In this document: in pieces, positions 26,501 through 33,071 of the stretch | How positions within the stretch are numbered: position 1 is the stretch's first letter | Layout: each line of letters opens with the position of its first letter | Source of the DNA: JAYEPK01 sp048569615 | GTDB taxonomy: Archaea > Thermoplasmatota > Penumbrarchaeia > Penumbrarchaeales > Penumbrarchaeaceae | NCBI GenBank assembly: GCA_048569615.1 | Contig: JBLIRK010000005.1 | Location: forward strand, 13,064 to 77,063 | DNA: 64,000 nt | Direction of reading: 5' to 3' | Notes under the pieces: generated by a model | Told to the model about the DNA's origin: nothing | The model's database searches: none | What the model saw: the letters and a program-made list of their open reading frames with translations, nothing else | Made by a program: the position numbers and the translations under genes

Positions 26501-27483
26501 GCACCGGAAACGCTCCAACCCGCAACATCGCCTCCATCCTCCCCCCAGAACGAAGCATCCGCATTGGATAGATCGGTGTTCATTGTCCAGCCTGAAGGCT
26601 TACCAAGTATGATGTAAACCTGTCCGGCGCTTGTTCCACCGTCATCATCATAGGGGGATGCGACCACAATGTCGTCATATCCGTCTCCGTTCAAATCGCC
26701 TGCTCCGGCGATCGAATATCCTGCGTAATCACCGGCATCTTCGCCTATGAAGGATGCATCCACGTTGGAGAGGGCCGTATTGGATGACCATCCGGTCCTT
26801 TTCCCTAGAACAAGGTACGCCTGGCCTGCATTGCCCCCTCCTTCATCGTTGCCATAGGCACCTATGAGGAAGTCGTCGTAACCGTCTCCGTTCACATCTC
26901 CAGCTCCCGCCACCGAAAATCCCGAATCATCACTTGAGGATTCACCCTTGAAGGAAGCATCGGCGGTTGACAGACTCGTATCCATTTTCCATCCATCTTC
27001 CTTGCCGAATATGATATAGGTCTTTCCCACGGAGCTGGAGAAGCCGTCATCCCATCCGAAGGCCCCGATGGCGATATCATCGAATCCGTCACCGTTGACA
27101 TCTCCCACCCCGGCCACACTGTATCCCGCCTCATCGTTGGAGTATTCTCCCCTGAAGGAAGCATCGGAATCGGAAAGGTCCGCATCCGGTGACCATCCGG
27201 AAGGCTTTCCGAAAATGATATATGTTTGTCCGGCGTAGGAACCGGTCTCGCTGTTCTGGGCAGCACCTATTATGATATCATCATATCCGTCGCCGTTCAC
27301 ATCCCCTGCGCTGTCGGTGGATATTCCTGACATGTCCGAGGCGCTCTCCCCCCAGAATGATGCATGGGAATCGCTGAGGTCCATATCCATGTATCTCATC
27401 GCGGAGCCCTCATCATTGTTGAGAACGATGAGGGAGCACAGCATCAGGGCCGCCAGAGATACGGCCAGTGATTTATTTTTCAT
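20539..27483 (-). CDS. Giant adhesin-like protein: two seven-bladed FG-GAP propellers on a sequon-studded 25-residue-repeat stalk
   Basis: A 2314-residue protein with a signal peptide (MKNKSLAVSLAALMLCSL). Seven FG-GAP/VCBS blades of about 67 residues span about 31-493, each with AGDVNGDGYDD and AGQxYLI. A FN3-like domain and a calcium-loop linker (DPDLDNDNILNEMD) follow to about 630. A second set of seven blades spans about 637-1098, then a second FN3-like domain to about 1180. A long helical stalk follows. It contains 23 tandem 25-residue units (about 1270-1844), each with Asn at position 3 and Ser/Thr at position 5. Less regular coiled coil continues to about 2265. The C-terminus is a TM helix (IMAIIALIISLLILSVLVYL) and a short basic tail. 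The ATG at 27483 is 11 nt after GGGGGAG; an in-frame TTG lies two codons earlier. Likely an integrin-alpha-like surface head on a rigid glycosylated stalk. It ends in TAG. Confidence 0.88.
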   Translation of the reverse strand: MKNKSLAVSLAALMLCSLIVLNNDEGSAMRYMDMDLSDSHASFWGESASDMSGISTDSAGDVNGDGYDDIIIGAAQNSETGSYAGQTYIIFGKPSGWSPDADLSDSDASFRGEYSNDEAGYSVAGVGDVNGDGFDDIAIGAFGWDDGFSSSVGKTYIIFGKEDGWKMDTSLSTADASFKGESSSDDSGFSVAGAGDVNGDGYDDFLIGAYGNDEGGGNAGQAYLVLGKRTGWSSNTALSNVDASFIGEDAGDYAGYSIAGAGDLNGDGYDDIVVASPYDDDGGTSAGQVYIILGKPSGWTMNTDLSNADASFWGEDGGDVAGWSVSGAGDVNGDGFDDVLISALGDDDGGSNAGQTYLILGRPSGWKTDRDLSNSDASFWGEDANDSSGVSVSGTGDVNGDGYDDFLIGAYYDDDGGSDAGQVYLITGKSTGWSMDTDLSNATSSFWGEDAGDHAGKHVSGAGDVNGDGYDDLLISSPDDEEGASYAGQTYLWFYMSGPPSPKFIDVSYDPDKREVGLSWKNPRYWKPLSGYTVYRSMDGRDYEEVSATGLFFREYIDREVELHKTYYYSIRTIDGSGIESGHSHPVSIYCDHDDDRDGIGDSFDPDLDNDNILNEMDLNPEHPDPVRWGKIDVDLTGNYSGYIGEDGSDFAGYCVSGAGDVNGDGYDDILIGAYQDDDGGSNSGQTYLIFGNGTGMDTNFDLSNADASFLGEDADDNSGRAVSGAGDVNGDGYDDFLIGAIGDDDGGTTAGQTYLILGKPAGWSRDTDLSEADASFIGEDSGDYSGYAVSGAGDVNADGYDDFLINALLDEDGGSNSGQTYLILGKPTGWKMDADLSDADASFIGEDADDRSGQSISGAGDVNGDGFDDILIGAVQDDDGGANAGQVYLVYGKRSGWSIDTDLSKADASFWGEDAGDLAGQSVSGAGDVNGDGYDDILIGANSDDDGGTDAGQTYLILGRSSGLKIDTDLSEADGSFWGESASDRSGVSVSGAGDVNGDGFDDILIGAYANDEGATDAGQSYIFYGKPAGWRRDVDLSEADASFYGEKTSDYSGWSVSGAGDVDRDGLDDILIGAYGNDKGGTGAGKVYLIDHIGPVTIRNLSATALQSSMNLTWDDVGNSTYIYGIYRGTDPHALYRLNSTTDNDYKDIDIQWNLTYYYGVVTVEPLGGESTIVITDAVKIDKSPSSSGSGSVDLSALEAAIDALAMDIDYINSTVLKTWNIADYMNRTQHTQLSALLALATSINDTIGTDNSAIKQLLYNILGNLTYMNSTVLPSLSNIYSMVGDSNNILKYMNISFSTDLDNILSYVIGSNNYLKGMNASVHSELSDILTFLIENNNHLKHMNASIDSDLADLLTFIVENNNRLKYLNSSLGSDITDILDYLIAHNAHLEFMNDTIWSDLTELRTFIVENNNHLKYMNASIDSDLTELLDFVVENNNHLKFMNTSIRSELTELRDFIVENNNILKYTNASFGGGLTTVLTFLIQNNNHLKYMNNSIDSDLATILSFLVQNNNYLKYMNNSIDSDLSELLTFLIENSNHLKYMNASIQADLTELRDFIVENNNHLKYMNSSIDSDLADILDFLIENNNHLKYMNNSIDSDLTSLMNYLIALNNKLDSMNGTISSDLSGMLSFVIENNNFLKYMNSSIEGDLSALLSFVIENNNHLKFMNNSIDTDLNTLLFYATMINQKLTYLNMTVESELYELLQYAKDNKDGLGYLNTSLSTDLSELLNFVIENNNHLKYVNGSFNTELSLISNLLADIALDLDYLNLSLFSDLSDLFDLVERGSADIDFINNTFSTDLATIITLLGSTSGGVDSLNDTLDGIIYRITLLSKSLDGANASILAELQDLSSNLRSHRDEFLSFETNITLDIDTMKVILGYVNGTVGLLDTSETGWIKVMLEDIWDDINSTGADVDFFNGTITLSLASILNIVNVNSNDLAFLNGSISDVISGLTELRSELHGVNSSLKADLSALGLDIDEVLTDLDTIISELNAHRTEFGSFKGTYDLHTATMIALLRAVDVNVTNAASDLNILSGDMDMGFMEILVLLSAVDMNITTLTHGMTSLGNDITAILSTMVADLSGFNETIQNEIDMLRLRFESGLLSLALQLEAVNSSLHQELLGMDSDIRLFRSELFVGLSGLRDMMARSETNLSSSITEIEDLLNGIQDLSLAGISLRLEHLSDQIMTNDTLILETINELGSRISDFDIALKERLENISGLMSTRQDLFLLSSRLQNIEEDLTLLEDLEESLSNVEEEQSETKGSVSLSVIMAIIALIISLLILSVLVYLFFIKRKDDTESPSQITNHRR
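21952..23676 (-). repeat. 23 tandem 75-bp repeats encoding 25-residue sequon-bearing stalk units
   Basis: From 23676 downward each 75 bp encodes one unit with no insertion or deletion: the start of unit 1 (23676) and of unit 22 (22101) are 21 x 75 bp apart. Unit pattern: aromatic residue at 1, Met/Leu at 2, Asn at 3, Ser/Thr at 5, Asp/Glu-Leu at 9-10, hydrophobic residues at 13-14 and 16-18, and ENNNHLK at 19-25. All 23 units keep the N-x-S/T sequon with no Pro at x. The N-terminal units and units 17-23 are more divergent in the 11-25 part. Confidence 0.9.
24190..27393 (-). repeat. Fourteen FG-GAP blade repeats in two blocks of seven
   Basis: Blade units of about 200 bp (about 67 residues) run from about 27393 to 26005 and from about 25575 to 24190. 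They are separated by a FN3-like domain and a calcium-loop linker. Each blade begins with DLS-x-ADASF-x-GE, has GDVNGDGxDD in the middle and ends GQTYLILGKPxGW. Two groups of exactly seven suggest two closed propellers. Confidence 0.85.
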
Positions 27484-27526
27484 CTGCAAAACGGCTCCCC
27501 CTGGGACGCCAATAACATCGAGTGCG

Positions 27527-27538
27527 GCTTATTTAATG
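27527..27538 (-). promoter_or_regulatory. TATA box of the giant adhesin-like gene
   Basis: CATTAAATAAGC on the minus strand. The predicted transcription start is near 27506, leaving a short leader with GGGGGAGCC before the start codon. Confidence 0.5.
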
Positions 27539-27645
27539 ATTATTTCATTACTATTGCCCTGGGAAATGATCCCATTTTGAATTATGCGTAATAAATGGAG
27601 GATGTCCCTTCAATATGTTTAAAACGTAGCGGTCCATGGATGTTC

Positions 27646-27915
27646 ATGGAATTCTCTACGATAATCGGTTCTGTCGGGGTCGGCCTGCTGCTTCTGGCCT
27701 TTCTCCTGAACCTCTTCAAATTCGTATCCCAGGAGAGCAAGCTGTACATCATTCTGAACATCCTTGGGGCCGGGGTGGCGATGATCGCTTCCGTAATGAT
27801 ATGGTTCGTTCCCTTCATAGTCCTGGAGCTCATATGGGTCATGGTCGGCATAGCAGGTCTGATCAGAGTGCTTGGAAAAAGGAAAGAGGAGGCTCCCGCT
27901 TTTATTATAAGATAA
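27646..27915 (+). CDS. Small membrane protein, CBU_0592-like domain
   Basis: An 89-residue protein with three TM helices and the family pattern IIGSVGVGLLLLAFLLN, then ESKLYIILNILGAG, then PFIVLELIWVMVGIAGLIR. This matches the CBU_0592-like small membrane domain found in bacteria and archaea; its function is unknown. A GTTTAAAAC box at about 27616-27624 is centred 26 nt from the ATG at 27646; an in-frame ATG at 27640 is an alternative. It is a single gene, convergent with the next minus-strand gene. Confidence 0.78.
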   Translation: MEFSTIIGSVGVGLLLLAFLLNLFKFVSQESKLYIILNILGAGVAMIASVMIWFVPFIVLELIWVMVGIAGLIRVLGKRKEEAPAFIIR

Positions 27916-27973
27916 CATTTGCCAAGCGGAAATAGATTGGAATGGCTTCCGCTGAATGTTATTGTATCATCAT

Positions 27974-28282
27974 TCAATAATCGGAAGGGGGATGCTGGAA
28001 ACCTCTGTAGACAGGGAACGGTATATTTATGGGATATTTTTTATGAACGATTGTCTTCTTCGATATCTCGAACTTATTTCCTATCAGGTTCTTCTTTAAA
28101 AGTTCGAAAGGTGTGCAGGTCCTTTCCTCGAAATGCCAGAAGGAAACCTTTCCATTCCTTTTCACCTCCTCGATGACCTCATCGGTCATGTATATGAAAT
28201 AGGAGCCGTCTTCTTCCACTATCCTGATATCGATCTGGGTCTCGAAAATCGGTATCACGTTCTTTACTCTCTGCGTCATCAT
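27974..28282 (-). CDS. Small hypothetical protein
   Basis: A 102-residue predicted soluble protein with alternating strands (IRIVEEDGSYFIYMTDE) and a basic C-terminus (NKFEISKKTIVHKK). Start is ATG-ATG at 28282/28279. Composition looks like a real protein, but I recognise no family, the promoter is unclear and the surrounding region is AT-richer than its neighbours. Treat it as a tentative gene. The 260-bp stretch 28283-28543 upstream shows no gene. Confidence 0.45.
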   Translation of the reverse strand: MMTQRVKNVIPIFETQIDIRIVEEDGSYFIYMTDEVIEEVKRNGKVSFWHFEERTCTPFELLKKNLIGNKFEISKKTIVHKKYPINIPFPVYRGFQHPPSDY

Positions 28283-28543
28283 ATCCCGAGACAGATATCT
28301 GCGAGAGCGTTCATAAGCGTTTCCAATTTCGGGGGTTGACGTAAATAGCGAAATTCCACCTTCCTATTCCGGCAAGGAATGATTTTCATGTGATAATGCA
28401 ACTTCAGCATTGACCAATTTATCCTCATGGGTCCTGTTCGAAGATCTCGATCAAGAGGTTTCCGGAAGAGTTCCGATTTGGCATCTTATAATTCTAAACA
28501 CCCGAATATGGGATGCTAAGTGGGATCCGGAGTCCGGATGAAA

Positions 28544-28774
28544 TTACCCTTTCTTTATCATCAGAACATCCCTGGCTATCTTTTCCGGATGGTCCTCGAC
28601 CTTTTCAAGATATTTCTCTATCTGCTTGTCATCCTCTATCTTGAAATGAAAGAATGATTTGCACTTGCTGCATACGAAATCGATCTTCAGCATGTCCTGA
28701 CCGATATCGTGGTTCATCTGTTTGATCTCCATCAACTCGTTAAAATTACAAATAGGACAAGGACCAGTAAGCAT
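28544..28774 (-). CDS. Small zinc-ribbon protein
   Basis: A 76-residue protein with CPIC near the N-terminus and CSKC about 29 residues later, a treble-clef or zinc-ribbon metal site. A strongly charged helical C-terminus follows (FKIEDDKQIEKYLEKVED). The ATG at 28774 is 26 nt from the centre of a GTTATAATAAG box at 28794-28803, so the mRNA is probably leaderless. A TTG two codons earlier is less likely. It may bind nucleic acid or protein; no specific family recognised. Confidence 0.7.
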   Translation of the reverse strand: MLTGPCPICNFNELMEIKQMNHDIGQDMLKIDFVCSKCKSFFHFKIEDDKQIEKYLEKVEDHPEKIARDVLMIKKG

Positions 28775-28793
28775 CTTCAAAACATCACCGTCC

Positions 28794-28803
28794 TTATTAT
28801 AAC
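28794..28803 (-). promoter_or_regulatory. TATA box of the small zinc-ribbon gene
   Basis: GTTATAATAAG on the minus strand, centred 26 nt upstream of the ATG at 28774, with no SD in between. Confidence 0.55.
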
Positions 28804-28895
28804 ATCCTTTCAGATATTAAGTGTTTTCATTGAATTCTGCGATGGGGAGATTCAAGGATAATTCCACTTGTCCGTTTTGTTAGATTCAGTATCAC

Positions 28896-28904
28896 ATTAA
28901 ATAC
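28896..28904 (+). promoter_or_regulatory. TATA box of the DUF2284 gene
   Basis: ATTAAATAC, centred about 27 nt upstream of the ATG at 28927. The same TTAAATAC octamer precedes the C39-like gene at the left edge, again at leaderless spacing. Confidence 0.6.
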
Positions 28905-28926
28905 GATCGGGGCATTATTCACTTTC

Positions 28927-29463
28927 ATGAAGGAAGGGGAGCTCGAAGCGTTTTTCATAGAGAGCGGATTTTCGGATTTCAAGTGGATCGATCCGAAGAC
29001 GATCGTTCTTGCCCAGTGGGTCAGAATGAAATGCATGTACGGATGCGGCAGTTACGGTACGATCTCCACCTGTCCCCCGAACGTTCCATCGGTCACGGAA
29101 TGTGAACGGTTCGTTAAGGAGTATTCCAGATGCGCGGTCTTCCATTTCGAGAAGAAGATGGACCACCCCGAGGACAGACATGAGTGGACCAGGGAGGTCA
29201 ACCGGAAGCTCTATGAACTCGAATTGTTCCTTTTCAAATCAGGATATGTGAAGGCATTCCTGCTCCCGATGGACACATGCGAGCTGTGCGGGTCCTGCGT
29301 TCCCACCAGACAGGACTGCAGACATCTGGAGCAGGCAAGGCCCACTCCGGACGCCCTCGGCATCGATGTCTATTCGACCGTCCGGACCATCGGATACCCG
29401 ATACAGGTGCTCTCCGATTACGATCAGACGATGAACAGGTACGCCTTTCTGCTGGTAGAATGA
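28927..29463 (+). CDS. DUF2284 metal-binding protein
   Basis: A 178-residue protein of the DUF2284 family of predicted metal-binding proteins, common in methanogens and anaerobes. Visible ligands are the CMYGCGSYGTISTCPP cluster in the N-terminal half, typical of the family, and CELCGSCVPTRQDCRH in the C-terminal half, a second four-Cys set that could hold an Fe-S cluster. The C-terminal region (PDALGIDVYSTVRTIGYPI) is also family-typical. Its biochemical role is not established. It is a single, probably leaderless gene. Confidence 0.88.
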   Translation: MKEGELEAFFIESGFSDFKWIDPKTIVLAQWVRMKCMYGCGSYGTISTCPPNVPSVTECERFVKEYSRCAVFHFEKKMDHPEDRHEWTREVNRKLYELELFLFKSGYVKAFLLPMDTCELCGSCVPTRQDCRHLEQARPTPDALGIDVYSTVRTIGYPIQVLSDYDQTMNRYAFLLVE

Positions 29464-29495
29464 GACCTTCAAAAGATTTACTGTATAGGGACCGG

Positions 29496-30068
29496 TCAAC
29501 CCAATATCTTCTTTAGCTCGATGAGATCGCCTGACCTTCCATCGATCCTTGCCAGCAGTTCGGTCGGGTCGTCGTAATAGGGCATTATTCCGATGTTCCA
29601 TTCACATCCACCATTATCGGACTTGTCTCCTAGGAGATAGAGGAACGTAAGATGGATGTCCTTTCCCTTTTCGATATAATCCCTGTTCGTTAGCTCCTGT
29701 CTTGCAGTTGACACTGCACTGGTGGAATCCACCGACCAGTTCCTCACGGGAGCCTTCGAGAGCGGCTCCCCTGTCTCCTCCTCTATGCTCCCGTCTCCTG
29801 AGACAGTGAAGGCGACCGAGCCCAGAGGGAAGCCCGATGTGACATCGTTGTAGGCGAACTTCCACTTAACCGCTCTCCCGTCGCTTCCGGGCTCAACCGC
29901 AGTGACGACGACAAGAGATAGCTCCTTTCCGGTCTGCTCAACCCTCGTCCTCACAGTGGGATGATGTTTGAAAGCGGACATGCCCTCTTCTTCCCCGGAG
30001 CTCCCCAGGCATCCGCATATGAAAAGAATTACCGCGGCTCCAGCGAAGAGAATTGGAATTCTATTCAT
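29496..30068 (-). CDS. Predicted lipoprotein, last gene of the propeller/reductase operon
   Basis: A 190-residue secreted protein. The N-terminus NRIPILFAGAAVILFICGC ends in a lipobox (ICGC), so Cys19 is the likely lipid-modified residue. The mature part is beta-rich and acidic with no recognisable enzyme motif. Its ATG overlaps the TGA of the preceding activase gene (ATGA), so translation is probably coupled. By analogy with other metal or redox clusters a lipoprotein here could be an assembly or substrate-binding factor, but that is only inference. Confidence 0.75.
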   Translation of the reverse strand: MNRIPILFAGAAVILFICGCLGSSGEEEGMSAFKHHPTVRTRVEQTGKELSLVVVTAVEPGSDGRAVKWKFAYNDVTSGFPLGSVAFTVSGDGSIEEETGEPLSKAPVRNWSVDSTSAVSTARQELTNRDYIEKGKDIHLTFLYLLGDKSDNGGCEWNIGIMPYYDDPTELLARIDGRSGDLIELKKILG

Positions 30069-30868
30069 TTTTTCGCTTCGCCTCCGTGCTTTTCAAGATA
30101 CTCGGCGGCAAGGATCGCCGCCCCTGTGGCTGTAACTATCTGAGGGTTCTCTGGAACGTGCATCTTCCTTCCCAGCTCCTTCTCCATCGCATGCACCATG
30201 CCTATGTTCTTCGCGGGCCCCCCGTCGAAGAATATCACATCCCTTATCCCAACCTTCTTGGCCATGGCTACAAGCCTTCTAGCCACGGCCTTGTGTATGC
30301 CCATGATTATATCCTCCTTGGGATGGCCCTGGAAGATGAGGTTCGCAACCTCGGACTTGGCGAATACCAGGCATGTGGTTGTTATGTCCACAGGGTCCCT
30401 GCTGGTGAGCGAGATCGGACCGAGGTCGTCGAGGGGAACCTCAAGCACCTTTGCAAGCACCTCCAGGAACCTTCCCGTCCCGGCCGCGCACTTGTCGTTC
30501 ATGGCGAAGTTGATCATCTGCAGGTCGTCGTCCAGTGCTATGACCTTTGTGTCCTGGCCCCCGATATCTATTATGGTCCGGACATTCAGTTCGGAGCCCA
30601 GCCACTGGACCCCTCTTGCATTAGCAGAGATCTCGCTGATGTTGTGTTCAGCGAGGGAGGTCACCCTCCGACCGTAACCTGTGGACATGATCATCTCGAT
30701 CTCCTCCCTCCTGACACCAGCCATTGCCATGGCCTCGTCAAGGACCTTCCTCGATGTGATGTCGTGGTCGTGGCCTGTGGGAGCGACGCCGTGCCCAATC
30801 CTCTTCCCGTCCATGACTATGGCGGATTTCACGTAGGTGGATCCCAGGTCCACTCCGGCGGTCATCAT
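30065..30868 (-). CDS. ATP-dependent reductase activase, HgdC/BcrA-like (second of two)
   Basis: A 267-residue ASKHA-fold ATPase of the BadF/BadG/BcrA/BcrD/HgdC family. It carries a [4Fe-4S] cluster at the dimer interface and drives electrons into a dehydratase or reductase partner at the cost of ATP. Motifs: GVDLGSTYVKSAIV (phosphate 1), IIDIGGQDTKVI (phosphate 2), NDKCAAGTGRF and TTTCLVFAKSEV (the two cluster-ligand Cys positions), and FFDGGPAKN (adenosine motif). The open frame continues upstream, but the family start is the ATG at 30868. That ATG shares one base with the stop of the first activase. Length is normal for HgdC (about 260-270). Confidence 0.93.
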   Translation of the reverse strand: MMTAGVDLGSTYVKSAIVMDGKRIGHGVAPTGHDHDITSRKVLDEAMAMAGVRREEIEMIMSTGYGRRVTSLAEHNISEISANARGVQWLGSELNVRTIIDIGGQDTKVIALDDDLQMINFAMNDKCAAGTGRFLEVLAKVLEVPLDDLGPISLTSRDPVDITTTCLVFAKSEVANLIFQGHPKEDIIMGIHKAVARRLVAMAKKVGIRDVIFFDGGPAKNIGMVHAMEKELGRKMHVPENPQIVTATGAAILAAEYLEKHGGEAKK

Positions 30869-31755
30869 CACTTCCACCTCAGCAGTCTGTCCAGCAGTTT
30901 TGTTCTCTCCACCTTCACTTCTCCCTTGTCGTTCTCCCTCAATTTCAACGGTGAGCTCCGGGGTCTGGGAGCCGATAAAGCAGCCCCCAGGGCCCCTACT
31001 AAATGCGGCTCCTCGGGCACCATCATCTCCCTGTTTATGTCCTTCCTTATTTCCTCCACCACTCCCTTGTTCCTGGCGACACCCCCGCAGATCATGACCT
31101 TCCCCTTGCTCTGCGTCGAATTCACCAGGGCGATAATCTTCCTTGCCACCATCTGGTGGAGGCCCGCAAGTATGTCGTCGGTCCTCTTTCCCTTGGCGAT
31201 CAAGGACACGACCTCCGATTCCGCGAACACCGTGCAGGTGGCGTTCACGTGCTCCGCCAGCTTCGAGTGCAGGGATCGCTCGCCGACGTCGCCGATCTCC
31301 ATCTCCAGGGCCATCGCCAAGGTGTCCATGAAGCAGCCTGTCCCCGTGGAGCACTTGTCGTTGGTCCTGAAATCCGAAATGATCCCCATATCTCCCATCC
31401 TCATGGCCCTTACTCCGTGCCCCCCAATGTCAACGACGATCTCAACGTCCGGAACTAGAAAGAACGCGCCCTTGGCGAAGGAGGTGATATCCGTACGGGC
31501 CATGTCGGCGAAATCCAGGGACCTCCTGCCCTGACCGGTCGCCACGATGTAGCCGATATCGTTTCTCTTCAATCCTTTCTGTTCGAGGAGCTGCTCCATG
31601 AGCCCCGAGGCGAGCTTTCCGGGCTCCATGGTGGTGTTTCCCAATACCGAACCCGCCACCTCCTTCCCGTTCTCAAGGAGGAGCACTTTGGTGGAGATCG
31701 CGCCGACATCTATGCCCAGGTCGTAGGGCTTCCCGGAAATAATTTCCCCGCTCAT
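30868..31755 (-). CDS. ATP-dependent reductase activase, HgdC/BcrD-like (first of two, variant)
   Basis: A 295-residue paralogue of the following activase. GIDVGAISTKVLLL, TNDKCSTGTGCF and NATCTVFAESEV are present, so the cluster cysteines and nucleotide fold are kept. The second phosphate motif reads VDIGGHGVRAM instead of the usual DIGGQDxK, so the normal Gln-Asp are replaced. An extra Cys follows the GTG turn, and the basic C-terminal tail is longer. Benzoyl-CoA reductases also use two unequal ATPase subunits. Its ATG overlaps the stop of the dehydratase-like gene by 4 nt (31752-31755). Confidence 0.9.
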   Translation of the reverse strand: MSGEIISGKPYDLGIDVGAISTKVLLLENGKEVAGSVLGNTTMEPGKLASGLMEQLLEQKGLKRNDIGYIVATGQGRRSLDFADMARTDITSFAKGAFFLVPDVEIVVDIGGHGVRAMRMGDMGIISDFRTNDKCSTGTGCFMDTLAMALEMEIGDVGERSLHSKLAEHVNATCTVFAESEVVSLIAKGKRTDDILAGLHQMVARKIIALVNSTQSKGKVMICGGVARNKGVVEEIRKDINREMMVPEEPHLVGALGAALSAPRPRSSPLKLRENDKGEVKVERTKLLDRLLRWK

Positions 31756-33071
31756 CTGCCTGCCTCTTTGAACTCCCTTCTAGCCTTGATCATCTCGACG
31801 AAGGCCTCCACCCTCGTCCTTACCTGCTCTATGTCGCCTTCGTCGTATTCGGATTCCAGCTTCACCATTGGGATGCCCATCTCCCTGAGCTCCAGCTCGA
31901 TCTTCGTCGCTTCCAGATTGTTCAGGTGGCACCCCCTCAATGTATGGAACACGACCCCCTCGATGCCGTAGGCCTTGATGGAGGTCTTGAGCCTCCTTAG
32001 CCTGTCCTCGTTGGGGCTGAAACATGGACAGGTACACGGAAAGAAATACCTCTCCGCTATTGCCTGAAGCATCTCCTTCATGGTCCATCCCTCCAGCATC
32101 ACGGGATCGGACATCAGCCTGAAACCGGTGCAAAGCTCGTCCGTCACGATGGTCCCGCCGGATTCCTCTATGACGGTGGGGATCTTGAAGTTGGGGTACA
32201 TCATGGGAGAGCCCGCAAGGAGTATCCTGGCCGCGCCCTCCTCCCCCGCCTGTATCGCCTTATCCTGCATCCCGTTCAGTTCGGATAAGAGCTCCCTTAC
32301 CTTCTTGTTCCATCTGTCTATCCGGTCTATCTGGGAAGCCTGGACCACGAGCATGGCATCCCTGCCGGAGATGGGGGGCTTATCTTTCCTTCGGATCTCC
32401 AGGAGCTTTGTCCAGAGCTCATTGGACTCGTTCCATTTCTCCACTTCCCTTCTGAGCTTCCGTTTGGTTATCTTATTCCCTGTTAGCTCCTCCAGCCTCT
32501 TCTTCAGATAGACTATCTCCGATACCCATAGCTTCGATGAGGTCTCCCCGATCTTGACCCTGGGTATGTTCATCATAACAACGGGGACGAAATCCTCCAG
32601 GATCTCGGCCAGCTTCATCTTGCCGTCGCAGGTCGCGGGTCCCGCGACCATGTCCACCAGGTCCGCCACCGGATTGGAGGAAACCATCTTCGTTCCCAGG
32701 GTGGCCTTTACCATGGGGCACAATCCCGCATCCCCCAGGAGCTCGTTGGCCGGATGGACAGGCTCGTAATAACCGGAGCACAACCTAAGCCCCTGGGCGC
32801 CTGCGGCGCTTATCAGCTCGTAGGGGACCATCACGCATAACGTGCCGACGACCTTCCCTCCCTTCTCCCTGAACTCCTTGAGCTCCAGGTACCTTACGCC
32901 TCCGTAGCGGTGAACCTCGTCGAAGTAGTTCATGGCCTTTGCCCTGTTCTTCTGGGCCTTCAGGTTCTTCCGGGAGGCCTCCTCCATCTGCTCGGACCTC
33001 TTCCTGGTCCTCGTCCGCTGCTCCTCCGAGAAGTATCCTTCCTTGTCCTTGAGGTACCTGCTGGGCATCAT
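31752..33071 (-). CDS. 2-hydroxyacyl-CoA dehydratase / double-cubane-type reductase subunit
   Basis: A 439-residue protein of the HGD-D family (HgdB, BcrB, BcrC and double-cubane cluster proteins). Family landmarks are CVMVPYELISAAGAQGLRLC, then GDAGLCPMVKATLG, then ATCDGKMKLAEIL in the N-terminal half. The C-terminal half has YFFPCTCPCFSPNEDRL and HTLRGCHLNNLEATKIEL, and ends QVRTRVEAFVEMI. The cysteines in these positions can hold the Fe-S cluster. The partner subunit needed for a heterodimeric dehydratase is absent, so a homodimeric double-cubane-type reductase is plausible. The N-terminus has a basic helical extension (EEQRTRTRKR). ATG at 33071 overlaps the upstream stop as ATGA. Confidence 0.88.
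   Translation of the reverse strand: MMPSRYLKDKEGYFSEEQRTRTRKRSEQMEEASRKNLKAQKNRAKAMNYFDEVHRYGGVRYLELKEFREKGGKVVGTLCVMVPYELISAAGAQGLRLCSGYYEPVHPANELLGDAGLCPMVKATLGTKMVSSNPVADLVDMVAGPATCDGKMKLAEILEDFVPVVMMNIPRVKIGETSSKLWVSEIVYLKKRLEELTGNKITKRKLRREVEKWNESNELWTKLLEIRRKDKPPISGRDAMLVVQASQIDRIDRWNKKVRELLSELNGMQDKAIQAGEEGAARILLAGSPMMYPNFKIPTVIEESGGTIVTDELCTGFRLMSDPVMLEGWTMKEMLQAIAERYFFPCTCPCFSPNEDRLRRLKTSIKAYGIEGVVFHTLRGCHLNNLEATKIELELREMGIPMVKLESEYDEGDIEQVRTRVEAFVEMIKARREFKEAGR

Noticed and set aside
30868..31354. N-terminal extension of the second activase frame (to 429 residues)
   Set aside because: The extension is low-complexity Arg/Gly-rich sequence antisense-like to nothing useful and overlaps the first activase; the family start is the ATG at 30868.
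30053..31534. 493-codon open frame on the plus strand across both activase genes
   Set aside because: It is antisense to two genes with clear ASKHA motifs and has no signal of its own.
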